Position numbers and translations under genes: made by a program
In this document: positions 1-7,801 of the stretch, piece after piece
How positions within the stretch are numbered: the first letter of the stretch is position 1
Layout of the letters: each line of letters opens with the position of its first letter
The notes under the pieces: model-generated
What the model saw: only the letters and a program-made list of their open reading frames with translations
Databases searched by the model: none
Told to the model about the DNA's origin: nothing
From: Roseburia sp.
GTDB taxonomy: Bacteria; Bacillota; Clostridia; Lachnospirales; Lachnospiraceae
DNA: 12,341 bases
Direction of reading: 5' to 3'
Assembly (NCBI GenBank): GCA_030844625.1
Contig: JAUUNJ010000042.1
Span: 1 to 12,341 of the forward strand

Positions 1-1490
1 TTACGATTACTTCAGAGGTAGTAAATTATCCGGGAGTGGAACGCACTAATGGAACAGCATTGACAGAAACGATAAGAAAACAGGCACAGAATTTTGGCGC
101 GGAGTTTCTTTTAACAGAAGTGACAGGACTGGAAATTCAGGATGATATAAAGAAAGTTCATACTGGAAGGGGCGATTTATCCTGTTTCGGTGTGCTGTTA
201 GCCACAGGAGCCCACCCGCGTATGGTAGGATTTGAGGGGGAAGAAGCATTCCGCGGACATGGAGTTGCATACTGTGCAACCTGTGACGGTGAATTTTTTA
301 CGGGAAAAGAAGTTTTTGTTGTAGGTGGAGGTTTTGCTGCAGCAGAAGAGAGCGTCTTCCTTACAAAATATGCAAAGCATGTGACGATACTTGTCCGGGA
401 AGATGATTTTACCTGCGCAAAGGCGACAGCGGAAGCTGCAAGAAATCATGATAAAATTACGGTACTGACAAATACGGAAGTAGAGAAAGTAAGTGGTGAT
501 TCAACACTGAGAGAATTACATTATATTAATAATGTTACCGGGGAAAAAACAGAATACAAAGCAGCAGAAGGAGATACTTTTGGTGTATTTGTTTTTGCCG
601 GATATGAGCCTGCAACAGATCTGATTAAAGGAATCGCAGAGCTGAATGAACAGGGATATGTGGTGACAGATGTAAACCAGAAGACCAGTGCAGATGGGTT
701 GTATGCTGCCGGAGATGTTTGCATTAAGAGCTTGAGGCAGGTAGTTACGGCAGTTGGAGATGGAGCATTGGCTGCAACAGAATTGGAACGTTATGCTGCC
801 GAAATGCAGAAAAAGACAGGAAAGAAGCCTAAAGTGCAGACAGCAGAACAACAATCAGATGATTTAACAGAGCAGAAGGGTCTGCTATCGGCAGAGATTG
901 TAAATCAGCTGAATACCGTTTTTGGAAAAATGGAACGACCGTTAGTTTTGAAACTATTTTTGGATAAGCGACCGGTATCCGAGGAACTGAAAGCCTATAT
1001 GGAAGAAATCGCAAAACTGACGGATAAGTTGATGGTAGAAATTATACAAGATTCAGATGAGAAGGAACTTCCATGTGTAAGAGTTCATCTACAGGATGGA
1101 ACAGACACGGGGCTTGCATTCCACGGCGTTCCGGGAGGACATGAGTTTACTTCTTTTGTTCTGGGACTTTATAATGCATCCGGTCCTGGACAGACATTGG
1201 ATGAGAACATTACAGGACAGATTGCTGCAATTAACAAAAAGGTGGATATGCAGATTATGGTATCACTTTCCTGTACTATGTGCCCGGAACTTGTTACGGC
1301 AGCCCAGAGAATTGCAGCTGAAAATCCTCTGATAAGGGCAGAAGTTTATGATTTAAATCATTTTCCGGAAATGAAAGACAAATATCAGGTTATGAGCGTG
1401 CCATGTCTCATTATTAATGGTGGAAAACCTTCATTTGGAAAAAAGAATGTTGAACAGTTGCTGGAATTGGTAAAAGAGGTGAATTTTTGA
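1..1490 (+). CDS. Thioredoxin-reductase-like FAD/NAD(P)H oxidoreductase with C-terminal AhpF-type module (5' partial)
   Basis: This is a flavoprotein disulfide reductase that would pass electrons from NAD(P)H through FAD to a redox-active cysteine pair. The frame is open to the window edge (first whole codon at 3) and reads TITSEVVNYPG, the segment usually found before the FAD-domain loop, so the true start lies upstream; the GTG at 36 is internal. The redox motif CATCDG is at 273-290, the NAD(P)H-binding GGGFAAAEE near 324-350, and the C-terminal FAD signature LYAAGDV near 700-720. After a charged linker (about 800-890), the rest matches the N-terminal half of AhpF: two thioredoxin folds, with GHEFTS near 1138-1155 and SCTMCP at 1269-1286. 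In classical AhpF this module is at the N-terminus. It probably reduces a peroxiredoxin or similar partner; none is visible here. Family assignment is firm, partner unknown. Confidence 0.92.
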   Translation, partial: TITSEVVNYPGVERTNGTALTETIRKQAQNFGAEFLLTEVTGLEIQDDIKKVHTGRGDLSCFGVLLATGAHPRMVGFEGEEAFRGHGVAYCATCDGEFFTGKEVFVVGGGFAAAEESVFLTKYAKHVTILVREDDFTCAKATAEAARNHDKITVLTNTEVEKVSGDSTLRELHYINNVTGEKTEYKAAEGDTFGVFVFAGYEPATDLIKGIAELNEQGYVVTDVNQKTSADGLYAAGDVCIKSLRQVVTAVGDGALAATELERYAAEMQKKTGKKPKVQTAEQQSDDLTEQKGLLSAEIVNQLNTVFGKMERPLVLKLFLDKRPVSEELKAYMEEIAKLTDKLMVEIIQDSDEKELPCVRVHLQDGTDTGLAFHGVPGGHEFTSFVLGLYNASGPGQTLDENITGQIAAINKKVDMQIMVSLSCTMCPELVTAAQRIAAENPLIRAEVYDLNHFPEMKDKYQVMSVPCLIINGGKPSFGKKNVEQLLELVKEVNF

Positions 1491-1770
1491 TCTGAAGTGC
1501 TCTTCTGGCAAATTTAAAATTATGTGGGATTCTAAGAGTCTCAGTGGCGGCGTGTAACATAAGTTGCAAGAGACTAAAATATTTTAACTTTGTGCTTGTA
1601 TAGGGCAAATTATTATAGTATATTTATACGACATATTTCTGCTAAGCACAGGCTTATGTAACGGGGGCGAGAATTCAAATAAACATCTTATTGTGTGAAA
1701 GAATCTTAGTCAGTAAGAATTTTGGATTAATTGTATTAAGATTATATTTAGGCGACAAGACATTTCAGGT
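1491..1770. other. Intergenic spacer with weak inverted repeats
   Basis: No convincing gene is seen in this 280-base stretch. It holds a 6-bp inverted repeat (AGTCTC at 1537-1542, GAGACT at 1570-1575), an AT palindrome at 1575-1586, and a 7-bp inverted repeat TGTGCTT (1591-1597) / AAGCACA (1644-1650) around an AT-rich loop. A possible weak promoter lies near 1590-1619. None is a standard terminator, and I do not recognise a riboswitch class. Confidence 0.4.
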
Positions 1771-2637
1771 GTGGGTTCCGACAAAATTCAAAAAGATGTA
1801 GTAGAAAGGATGTTTCCTAAATTGCCGATACAAAAATTGGCAGCTACATTGGCTATGAACAATAATCTTTCCATAAAAAACATGTCTGCTATCCAGCATG
1901 GTATGATGGATGGTAGCCGAAAGATTGTTAATATGGATTTGCTTCAAAAACGGCTTGAAAATCCACTTGATTCAGCAGGGGCTCCTGTGGTAATTCATAC
2001 AAGGGAACACTATAAGATTTATAATTGTCTTAAAAATATGCCACATTGTATTAAATCAATGGAGATTACAAGAGGCGATGAAGAGGGAAAAATCGGAACC
2101 AATCGACCTCTTGAAAATACAATTTGTGTAGCGGTTCATCATCTTGATGACAAAACTTATGGTGGTTTGTGTGTATTACGTGAATGGGGGGCAACAGATA
2201 TGGCTGCTGTCTTTGTGGGAAGTGTGGAGCTTACCCGAAATGGTTATGATATGAATGCGGCAATTGGTGAAACAAGTGAGATGAACACAAAGCTTTTTTA
2301 CATTGCGGCATCCTATGAGAAGATTATGCTTGAAGGTGATTCAATTACTCTTGCATGTTTGGATGCATTATCCCAAGTTCTTTATTCTACAGGATGTAGT
2401 CTCCACAATAGAAATGTTCAAATTTTTATAAAAAGTGACGGCGAATGCAGTGGTGGGGAAGGATGGTATCAGGAAGAGGGAAAAGAGGCGATAAGCCTTG
2501 TTCCGGGAACCGTCATCACAATTCCCACAGAGGTAAAGCACTGGCATGGAGCAAAGAAGGATTCCTGTTATTTTAGTAAAGATGCATTTGAAAAGTTGCA
2601 AGGTGATAATAAGGGGCTGATAATTGATTGTTCCTGA
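1771..2637 (+). CDS. Unrecognised protein with a C-terminal half-cupin, possibly chimeric or decaying
   Basis: The open frame encodes 288 aa from a GTG; no good ribosome binding site is seen before it. In-frame codons stay open back to 1717 without a better start, so the start is uncertain and the ATG at 1810 is another option. Residues 1 to about 195 match no family I recognise. Residues about 228-265 read like the second half of a small cupin of the type joined to carboxymuconolactone decarboxylases: GEGWYQEEGKEA, then PGTVITIP and KHWHGA, which fits cupin motif 2. The histidine-rich motif 1 that should come before is missing or scrambled (residues about 205-225), and the sequence loses the family pattern again after KKDS. 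Metal binding would need motif 1, so enzymatic activity is doubtful. It may be a recombined or degenerating gene. It is not in an operon: the next gene has its own promoter. Confidence 0.5.
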   Translation: MGSDKIQKDVVERMFPKLPIQKLAATLAMNNNLSIKNMSAIQHGMMDGSRKIVNMDLLQKRLENPLDSAGAPVVIHTREHYKIYNCLKNMPHCIKSMEITRGDEEGKIGTNRPLENTICVAVHHLDDKTYGGLCVLREWGATDMAAVFVGSVELTRNGYDMNAAIGETSEMNTKLFYIAASYEKIMLEGDSITLACLDALSQVLYSTGCSLHNRNVQIFIKSDGECSGGEGWYQEEGKEAISLVPGTVITIPTEVKHWHGAKKDSCYFSKDAFEKLQGDNKGLIIDCS

Positions 2638-2650
2638 TGTGTGAGAATAA

Positions 2651-2679
2651 TTGCAAATTTATGTAGAAATTGATATAAT
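2651..2679 (+). promoter_or_regulatory. Sigma-70 promoter of the HAD hydrolase gene
   Basis: TTGCAA (2651-2656), a 17-base spacer and a perfect TATAAT (2674-2679) form a near-consensus promoter. Transcription would start near 2686, some 30 bases before the ATG at 2717. This argues against translation from the TTG at 2651, which is the -35 box itself. Confidence 0.8.
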
Positions 2680-2716
2680 ACTATACCTAAATATTTTAAT
2701 GGAAAAAGGTAATTTA

Positions 2717-3508
2717 ATGGATAAGTTTAAAGGATATTTAATATGTACAGACTGCGATGGGACATTGACAGACGGAGAGGGTAAATTATCCAAAGAAAAT
2801 GCACAGGCAATCAGGTATTTTCAGCAGGAAGGAGGGTTATTTACACTGGCGACGGGGAGATTCCCGAGTCACATTGAGCAGTTTAAAGAACAATTCCAGA
2901 TTAATGCACCAATTGTATCGATGAACGGAACACTTCTATATGATGTGTATAAGAAGGAAACAATACATAAGTGGACTGCCGGTAAATCAGATTGCAAAGA
3001 GCTGTTTGATTATATTCATAGGAATTGGAATCAGGTATGGGAATACTGGATAAATTATTCTGAACATGATAGCATAGGATATAAGCCCATGGAGCATGAA
3101 CCGGGAGACGGAAGTCTGGAAGAATTATTTGAGGAACTTCCGGAGGAAATATTTAAAATTGTAATCGTGCAGCCAGAGGAAGTTACATATTCTCTTCAAA
3201 AAGATTTGAGAGAACATTTTGGTGACAAGTTTAGATTTGATACCAGTTGGCCTAATGGGCTGGAAATACAGAATGTCCATAGTGGAAAAGGTGTGGCAGT
3301 GCAATATATGAAAGAGCATCTGAATGCAGATATTCATACAACGGTGGGAATTGGCGACTATGAAAATGATATTTCCTTACTGGAGTGTGCAGATATGGGG
3401 TATGCAGTAGCAAACGCTCTAGATTGTGTAAAAGGGGCAGCAGATTGTATAACTGTTTCCAATAATGAAAGTGCCATTGCGGCAGTAATTAAGGATTTGG
3501 AAAAATAA
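2717..3508 (+). CDS. Cof-type HAD-superfamily hydrolase (sugar-phosphate phosphatase-like)
   Basis: This is a cytosolic phosphatase of the Cof/YbjI type, 263 aa, the usual size. Motif I is DCDGT (Asp12 nucleophile, Asp14 acid/base). The TGR of motif II is at residues 46-48, and SGKG supplies the motif III lysine. Motif IV is GDYEND with Asp214 and Asp218, followed by the MGYAVANA segment typical of Cof proteins. A C2-type cap should lie between residues about 85 and 185. I chose ATG 2717 because a near-perfect promoter occupies the 5' end of the longer frame; an AAAAAGG stretch precedes it at a workable distance. ATG 2699 is less likely. These enzymes act on sugar phosphates, FMN or similar small phosphoesters, and the real substrate cannot be told from sequence. 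It is transcribed alone and unrelated to its neighbours. Confidence 0.9.
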   Translation: MDKFKGYLICTDCDGTLTDGEGKLSKENAQAIRYFQQEGGLFTLATGRFPSHIEQFKEQFQINAPIVSMNGTLLYDVYKKETIHKWTAGKSDCKELFDYIHRNWNQVWEYWINYSEHDSIGYKPMEHEPGDGSLEELFEELPEEIFKIVIVQPEEVTYSLQKDLREHFGDKFRFDTSWPNGLEIQNVHSGKGVAVQYMKEHLNADIHTTVGIGDYENDISLLECADMGYAVANALDCVKGAADCITVSNNESAIAAVIKDLEK

Positions 3509-3537
3509 AAAATATTTTAATGCTATTGATTTTATAC

Positions 3538-3565
3538 TTGTAGCAGAATAAAATTACTATATGAT
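3538..3565 (+). promoter_or_regulatory. Likely promoter of the small membrane-anchored protein gene
   Basis: TTGTAG (3538-3543), 16 bases, then TATGAT (3560-3565) resembles a sigma-70 promoter. It lies just before an AGAAGGA ribosome binding site (3584-3590) and the ATG at 3596. Confidence 0.55.
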
Positions 3566-3595
3566 AAAATAGATTTTGGGGAAAGAAGGATAATC

Positions 3596-4015
3596 ATGAA
3601 GAAAAAAACAAAAACTATAATTTCAGTTGTTATAGTGATTGTAATTGTGGTGGCAATCATAATTGCAACATGTATAACTAGTTCTAACAAAGAGATTGGA
3701 AAGGATCAAGAGACAGAAAAAACAACTGTGTCTGAAAAGTTGACATTTTCAGAAGATGATGAGATAGAATCTGGTAATGAAACAAAAAATAATATAAATA
3801 TAGAAAAAAATACAAAAAAAGATAATAAAAACAATACTAACAGTAAAGAGGAGACGGATTACTGGGACAATATTCAAGTGTATGAAGAAACGAGGGCGAA
3901 AGAAGATACGACGGATAAAAATAATACAAATGTAAATGCTAATGAGGAATATCCGGGTAAAAGTGAAGGATGGTCACCGATTGTTTCTCCTGATGATTTG
4001 GGAAAAAGCGAATAA
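3596..4015 (+). CDS. Small membrane-anchored, Lys/Asn/Glu-rich protein of unknown function
   Basis: I do not recognise a family. The 139-aa product starts with a lysine-rich stub, then a single hydrophobic segment (about residues 8-25, nearly all Ile and Val). A low-complexity polar tail follows, with many Lys, Asn, Glu, Asp and Thr and almost no hydrophobic core. This is the layout of a protein held in the membrane by its N-terminus with a flexible extracellular part. Cys26 follows the hydrophobic stretch as IIATC, which is only a poor lipobox because Thr is at -1, so lipoprotein processing is possible but unlikely. The ATG has AGAAGGA five bases upstream and a plausible promoter. A hairpin terminator lies 115 bases after the stop, so this is probably a single-gene unit. 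The coding sequence is more A-rich than its neighbours. Confidence 0.7.
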   Translation: MKKKTKTIISVVIVIVIVVAIIIATCITSSNKEIGKDQETEKTTVSEKLTFSEDDEIESGNETKNNINIEKNTKKDNKNNTNSKEETDYWDNIQVYEETRAKEDTTDKNNTNVNANEEYPGKSEGWSPIVSPDDLGKSE

Positions 4016-4129
4016 AGAATGATTCCTTAATAGGTCAGTTAGAGAAAAATGTATAATATTCTACAGTTCAGAGATGCGTATATTTGCTAAAAATAAATAA
4101 AAATCAACAAAAAACAAAGAATTTTTGAC

Positions 4130-4156
4130 CAGCCAGTTTACACTGGCTGTTTTTTT
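4130..4156 (+). terminator. Rho-independent terminator
   Basis: A perfect 8-bp stem CAGCCAGT (4130-4137) / ACTGGCTG (4142-4149) with a TTAC loop is followed by seven T residues (4150-4156). It ends the unit containing the small membrane-anchored protein. It also overlaps the probable promoter of the sigma factor gene. Confidence 0.88.
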
Positions 4157-4165
4157 GTGTATAAT
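4137..4165 (+). promoter_or_regulatory. Probable promoter of the sigma factor gene, overlapping the terminator
   Basis: TTTACA (4137-4142), exactly 17 bases, then TATAAT (4160-4165). The -35 box is formed by the loop and stem bases of the upstream terminator and the spacer contains its T-tract. The leader would be about 95 bases long. It contains a 7-bp inverted repeat TTGGTAT (4203-4209) / ATACCAA (4218-4224). Confidence 0.65.
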
Positions 4166-4266
4166 ATTAGTTCAACCGACAAAAAATAAATTTGTGGTTA
4201 TTTTGGTATGCTTTAAAATACCAATAGATTGGAACGATATATTATAGTTTCAGAAAGGATGCTGTA

Positions 4267-5502
4267 TTGAAAAAACAAGACTTTACTCAGAAAATTGCAG
4301 AATTAATTGAATTGGGTCATAGTAAGAGTAATCAGCTTACAACAGCAGACATTCAGGAATTTTTTGGAGAAGAAAAATTAACGGATAAGCAACAGGCTTC
4401 CGTGATTCCCCAATTAAGCGAGAATGAGATTGATGTTGTTATGGGCAAAGTGGATGCAGAACCTGAAAGTGCAGAAATGGCTGATGCGGAGGCAGACTTT
4501 CCTATGGATGGAGATATTCCTGAGGTGGATCTGGTTACTGAACCAACCGATGAGGAGATTGCTTCAGTTGCAGCCAATGAGGGAGACTTGCTGGAACCTA
4601 CAGACGAGGATTTTGAAAACGATGAAGAGGAAACAGTAGAATTAGATGCTGTTGATTTGCTCGAGGGTGTAGGAACAGAAGATCCTGTACGTATGTACTT
4701 AAAAGAAATCGGCACAGTTCCGCTTTTGACGGCTGATGAGGAAATTGAACTTGCAAAGCGTAAGACAGAGGGAGACCCTATTGCAAAAGAAAAGTTAATA
4801 GAGGCAAATTTACGTCTGGTTGTAAGTATCGCAAAAAGATACACGGGACGTGGCATGAGTTTCCTTGATTTGGTTCAGGAGGGAAATCTGGGCCTTATTA
4901 AAGGTGTAGAAAAATTTGACTATACAAAGGGATATAAGTTAAGTACATATGCAACATGGTGGATCAGGCAGTCTGTTACAAGAGCATTGGCAGATCACGC
5001 AAGGACAATCAGAGTACCGGTTCATATGGTAGAGACGATTAACAGAATGTCCAAGATGCAGCGTAAACTGACATTAGAACTGGGTTATGAGCCATCTACG
5101 AAAGAGTTGGCGGATGCGCTAGACATGACGGAAGAAAAGGTATTAGAAATCATGCAGATTGCCAGAGAACCGGCATCTTTGGAAACACCTATCGGTGAAG
5201 AAGATGATTCGAATCTGGGAGATTTTGTTGCAGATAATAACACGGTTACTCCTGAGGCAAATATTGAATCAGTTATGCTTCGTGAGCATATAGAAGTGTT
5301 ATTAAAGGATTTAAAGGATAGAGAACGGGAAGTTATTATTCTGAGATTTGGACTGAGAGACGGACATCCAAGAACATTGGAGGAAGTGGGAAAAATATTT
5401 AACGTTACCAGAGAGCGTATCAGACAGATTGAAGCGAAAGCGTTACGAAAATTAAGAAATCCGGTCAGAAGCAAAAAAATAAAGGATTTTTTGAATAACT
5501 AA
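4267..5502 (+). CDS. rpoD: RNA polymerase sigma-70 factor, RpoD/SigA family
   Basis: This is a 411-aa primary-type sigma factor that directs RNA polymerase to -10/-35 promoters. Region 1.1 is recognisable at residues about 5-60 and is followed by a very acidic linker (about 62-135). Region 1.2 starts at [11 protein letters not shown] (139). Region 2 spans about 179-260 and includes the -10-recognising and melting helix [10 protein letters not shown] (226-235). Region 3 follows, and region 4.2 has the [23 protein letters not shown] (370-389). The TTG start is supported by AGAAAGGA just upstream and by the fit of the N-terminus to region 1.1. Several normally near-invariant positions differ from the RpoD of related bacteria as I recall it (for example [10 protein letters not shown] where QAITRAIADQ is usual). 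dnaG, the usual neighbour, is absent, so this may be a second primary-like sigma. Family assignment is certain; sole housekeeping status is not. Confidence 0.93.
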   Translation: MKKQDFTQKIAELIELGHSKSNQLTTADIQEFFGEEKLTDKQQASVIPQLSENEIDVVMGKVDAEPESAEMADAEADFPMDGDIPEVDLVTEPTDEEIASVAANEGDLLEPTDEDFENDEEETVELDAVDLLEGVGTEDPVRMYLKEIGTVPLLTADEEIELAKRKTEGDPIAKEKLIEANLRLVVSIAKRYTGRGMSFLDLVQEGNLGLIKGVEKFDYTKGYKLSTYATWWIRQSVTRALADHARTIRVPVHMVETINRMSKMQRKLTLELGYEPSTKELADALDMTEEKVLEIMQIAREPASLETPIGEEDDSNLGDFVADNNTVTPEANIESVMLREHIEVLLKDLKDREREVIILRFGLRDGHPRTLEEVGKIFNVTRERIRQIEAKALRKLRNPVRSKKIKDFLNN

Positions 5503-5533
5503 AGGTTGTTCAGTTTATATGGAAATAGGAAAG

Positions 5534-5574
5534 AGGGTATCCGAAACGGTTTATAGTTTGGGATGCCCCTTTTT
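5534..5574 (+). terminator. Rho-independent terminator after the sigma factor gene
   Basis: AGGGTATCCGAAAC (5534-5547) pairs with GTTTGGGATGCCCCT (5556-5570), allowing one mismatch, one G-T wobble and one bulge. A run of T follows (5570-5574). Confidence 0.75.
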
Positions 5575-5585
5575 GCGTTTGAAAA

Positions 5586-5607
5586 TTTGCAAAATAGTTT
5601 GCAAAAT
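5586..5607. promoter_or_regulatory. Tandem TTTGCAAA repeats, candidate operator of the PRD regulator
   Basis: TTTGCAAAAT occurs twice (5586-5595 and 5598-5607), 12 bases apart, so the repeats would face almost the same side of the helix. The core TTTGCAAA is itself a palindrome. The pair lies about 60 bases upstream of the predicted start of the regulator transcript, and a related pair precedes the PTS operon. Binding by the regulator is inference. Confidence 0.5.
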
Positions 5608-5624
5608 TTAGGACTAAAAAAATA

Positions 5625-5653
5625 TATAAAATTTTTATAAGAGGGGGTATAAT
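5625..5653 (+). promoter_or_regulatory. Probable promoter of the PRD regulator gene
   Basis: A consensus TATAAT at 5648-5653 precedes the gene, but the sequence 17 bases upstream (TATAAA, 5625-5630) is a poor -35 box. This fits a promoter that needs an activator. Confidence 0.5.
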
Positions 5654-5683
5654 AATACAAAGAACAAAAGAGAGGATTTTATT

Positions 5684-7726
5684 TTGAATATTACTTACTT
5701 AAACACAAGATGTCAGGCCATTCTGACTATGTTGCTGACCAATGATTCTTATTTAAGCGTACAGCGTATAGCAACGGAACTGAAAGTTTCCCAGAGAAGC
5801 ATTTATTATGATATATGCAAGCTTAATGAGTGGTTTGCAGAGAACGGAATTCCTGAGTTGGAAGTTGTCAGGGGGAAGGGGTTGTTTTTAAGTGAAGAAG
5901 CAAGACAACAGATTGAGGATTTTGCAGAAACAGGAGAGGCAGAAGATGCATATGTATATTCACCTATGGAAAGGGTGGAGCTTATTATTTGTGGAATAAT
6001 ATATTCTGCAACGCCGGTTAATATTGAACAGTTAACAGATTATTGCAAAGTGAGCAGGAATACTATTTTTAGTGATTTGCGAGTTGTTGTGAACCAGCTT
6101 CAGAAATATGATTTGAATTTGGAATATCATTCTAAAAAGGGATATTTGATTGCCGGTGATGTTATAAAGGTTCGTTCCGTATTTTTGATTAATTTTCAAA
6201 GGTTACAAAATCTGTTTATTAACAATGCAATTCGTTTTATAGATCAGGATAAGATTGCCTATTATGATGAGATTCTAAAAAAGATTGAAAAAGAATTAGG
6301 TGTTGAATATATCCCGGAAAACAGAAAAGCACTGGCAGTGCTGCTCCCGATAATGGAACAGGGAGACGAAAACTTATATTTTGTGGATTTAAGAAAAGCG
6401 GAAATGGAAAATAGCAGAGAATACCAGTTAGTTGAAAAATATTTTCCACAGTTTTTGGAAAAGGAGAAGATATATTTGTGCCTTCATCTTTTGGGGGGAA
6501 GAATCTCAACTGTCTCTGATGATATTTTTGAAAACACATCTAATGAGATGGTATATGAAATTACGAAAGCTCTGGTATCAGAGTTTGAGAAGGTGGCATG
6601 TGTAACTTTTGACAAGAGAGATGAATTGGAAAGGCAGTTATTTGTTCATATCAATGCCTCATTATACCGTTATAAGTATGGGATACAGACTTTGGACGGT
6701 ATGAATGAAGACATTATCAGGGAATATCCGGATTTGTTTGATATCACAAAGATTGTCAGCAGATATTTGGAGAAGCAGATTGGACTGCCGATTCCGGACA
6801 ATGAAATAGCTTATCTTGCATTACATTTTGGTTCACGCCTTCCAATAGCAAATAAAAAAGGGGCAAAGACCAGAGTACTGATTGTTTGTTCCAATGGAAT
6901 GGCAACCGGAAATATGTTAAGAAGAGAAATTACGAAGATGTTTCCGGAAGCGGAAGTTGTGGGTGTAAAAGCAACAGCTAATTTAACCAATGCCCAGGCA
7001 GTCTGCGATATAATCGTAAGTACTGTTAAAGTGAAAAGTATGGTTCCTGTAGTTCAGGTACATCCTATTCTTACGGCAAGAGATAAAGAATTACTGATGA
7101 AGTATTTTCGTTTCAATAATACGGAGCGTATTAATGCAAATGGTCTTTTCTCTGTTGTGAAACCATATATTGAAGAAAAAGACCAGAGCAAAGTTAAAAA
7201 GCTGCTGGAAGAATATTTGTATGGTGTAAAAGAAGGCAGTTTTCTGGAATCCAATAAAAACCGTAAAGAATTACTGGATGTGCTTGACGTGCAAAGAATT
7301 GAGATACACAGAGACCAATATAAATGGACACAGGCCTTGTGGATGGCAGGGGAACATTTGATTGATACGGAAAGTATTCAGGCTTCATATATTGAAAGTA
7401 TCATATCTCAGATTCGATATTATGGACCATACATGTTTATTACCCCCCGGGTCATTCTTGCTCATTCCAAACCTGAAATTGGGGTGAATAGGATGGATTG
7501 CGCTCTTCATTTGTTTTGCAATCCAGTGACGTTTTCAGAAAATAATCAGGCCAGTATAGTAATTATTCTCGCTGCAGAAGATAATGAAAGCCATATAACG
7601 ATTTTGCGCGACATTATGACAATATTTGAACAGGATCAGGTCGTAGATCAACTTTTAGAAAAGACATCGCCTCAGGAAATTTTAACGCTGTTTAAAAATA
7701 TTTTAGAACATAAGAAGGAAGAGTAA
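5684..7726 (+). CDS. PRD-domain transcriptional regulator with EIIB- and EIIA-like domains (LicR/MtlR type)
   Basis: This is a DNA-binding activator whose activity is set by PTS phosphorylation, 680 aa as usual for the family. An N-terminal HTH (about 20-48, with VSQRSIYYDI) is followed by a second HTH (about 109-140, VSRNTIFSDLR). PRD1 is at about 185-280 and PRD2 at about 300-390, with histidines at 268 (CLHLLGGR), 322 (VHINASLYR) and 381 (ALHFGSR). An EIIB-like domain has Cys402 in VCSNGMATG. The C-terminal EIIA-like domain has His594 in ILAHSKPE. PRD1 shows LLPIME where a first histidine is usual. The TTG start has AGAGGA eight bases upstream. The protein has no AAA+ domain, so it is not a LevR-type sigma-54 regulator. 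It sits immediately before the PTS genes it most likely activates and ends in its own terminator. Confidence 0.93.
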   Translation: MNITYLNTRCQAILTMLLTNDSYLSVQRIATELKVSQRSIYYDICKLNEWFAENGIPELEVVRGKGLFLSEEARQQIEDFAETGEAEDAYVYSPMERVELIICGIIYSATPVNIEQLTDYCKVSRNTIFSDLRVVVNQLQKYDLNLEYHSKKGYLIAGDVIKVRSVFLINFQRLQNLFINNAIRFIDQDKIAYYDEILKKIEKELGVEYIPENRKALAVLLPIMEQGDENLYFVDLRKAEMENSREYQLVEKYFPQFLEKEKIYLCLHLLGGRISTVSDDIFENTSNEMVYEITKALVSEFEKVACVTFDKRDELERQLFVHINASLYRYKYGIQTLDGMNEDIIREYPDLFDITKIVSRYLEKQIGLPIPDNEIAYLALHFGSRLPIANKKGAKTRVLIVCSNGMATGNMLRREITKMFPEAEVVGVKATANLTNAQAVCDIIVSTVKVKSMVPVVQVHPILTARDKELLMKYFRFNNTERINANGLFSVVKPYIEEKDQSKVKKLLEEYLYGVKEGSFLESNKNRKELLDVLDVQRIEIHRDQYKWTQALWMAGEHLIDTESIQASYIESIISQIRYYGPYMFITPRVILAHSKPEIGVNRMDCALHLFCNPVTFSENNQASIVIILAAEDNESHITILRDIMTIFEQDQVVDQLLEKTSPQEILTLFKNILEHKKEE

Positions 7727-7749
7727 GAATTGAATAACTGAAACACTGA

Positions 7750-7786
7750 CGAGTATCTTTGCTTAATGGCAGGATACTCGTTTTTT
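7750..7786 (+). terminator. Rho-independent terminator after the PRD regulator gene
   Basis: CGAGTATC (7750-7757) pairs perfectly with GATACTCG (7773-7780), followed by six T (7781-7786). An inner TGC/GCA pairing shortens the loop. It separates the regulator transcript from the PTS operon. Confidence 0.88.
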
Positions 7787-7801
7787 AGTGAAATACATTA
7801 C

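Noticed and set aside
36..38. GTG as start of the flavoprotein gene
   Set aside because: Upstream codons in frame continue conserved thioredoxin reductase sequence to the window edge, so the gene is cut by the window.
2080..2290. Vague likeness of the unrecognised protein's centre to a microcompartment shell domain
   Set aside because: Only short alternating hydrophobic patterns agree; no conserved shell-domain motif and no microcompartment genes nearby.
2651..2653. TTG as start of the HAD hydrolase
   Set aside because: It forms the -35 box of a near-consensus promoter, and the extra 22 residues are unlike the family N-terminus.
4259..4270. Three-codon upstream frame overlapping the sigma factor start
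   Set aside because: Too short to judge; ATG and TGA happen to flank the TTG start.
4353..4856. Antisense open frame of 167 codons, Ser-rich
   Set aside because: It is opposite the acidic, well-conserved sigma factor sequence; the composition is the mirror of Glu/Asp codons, with no start signal.
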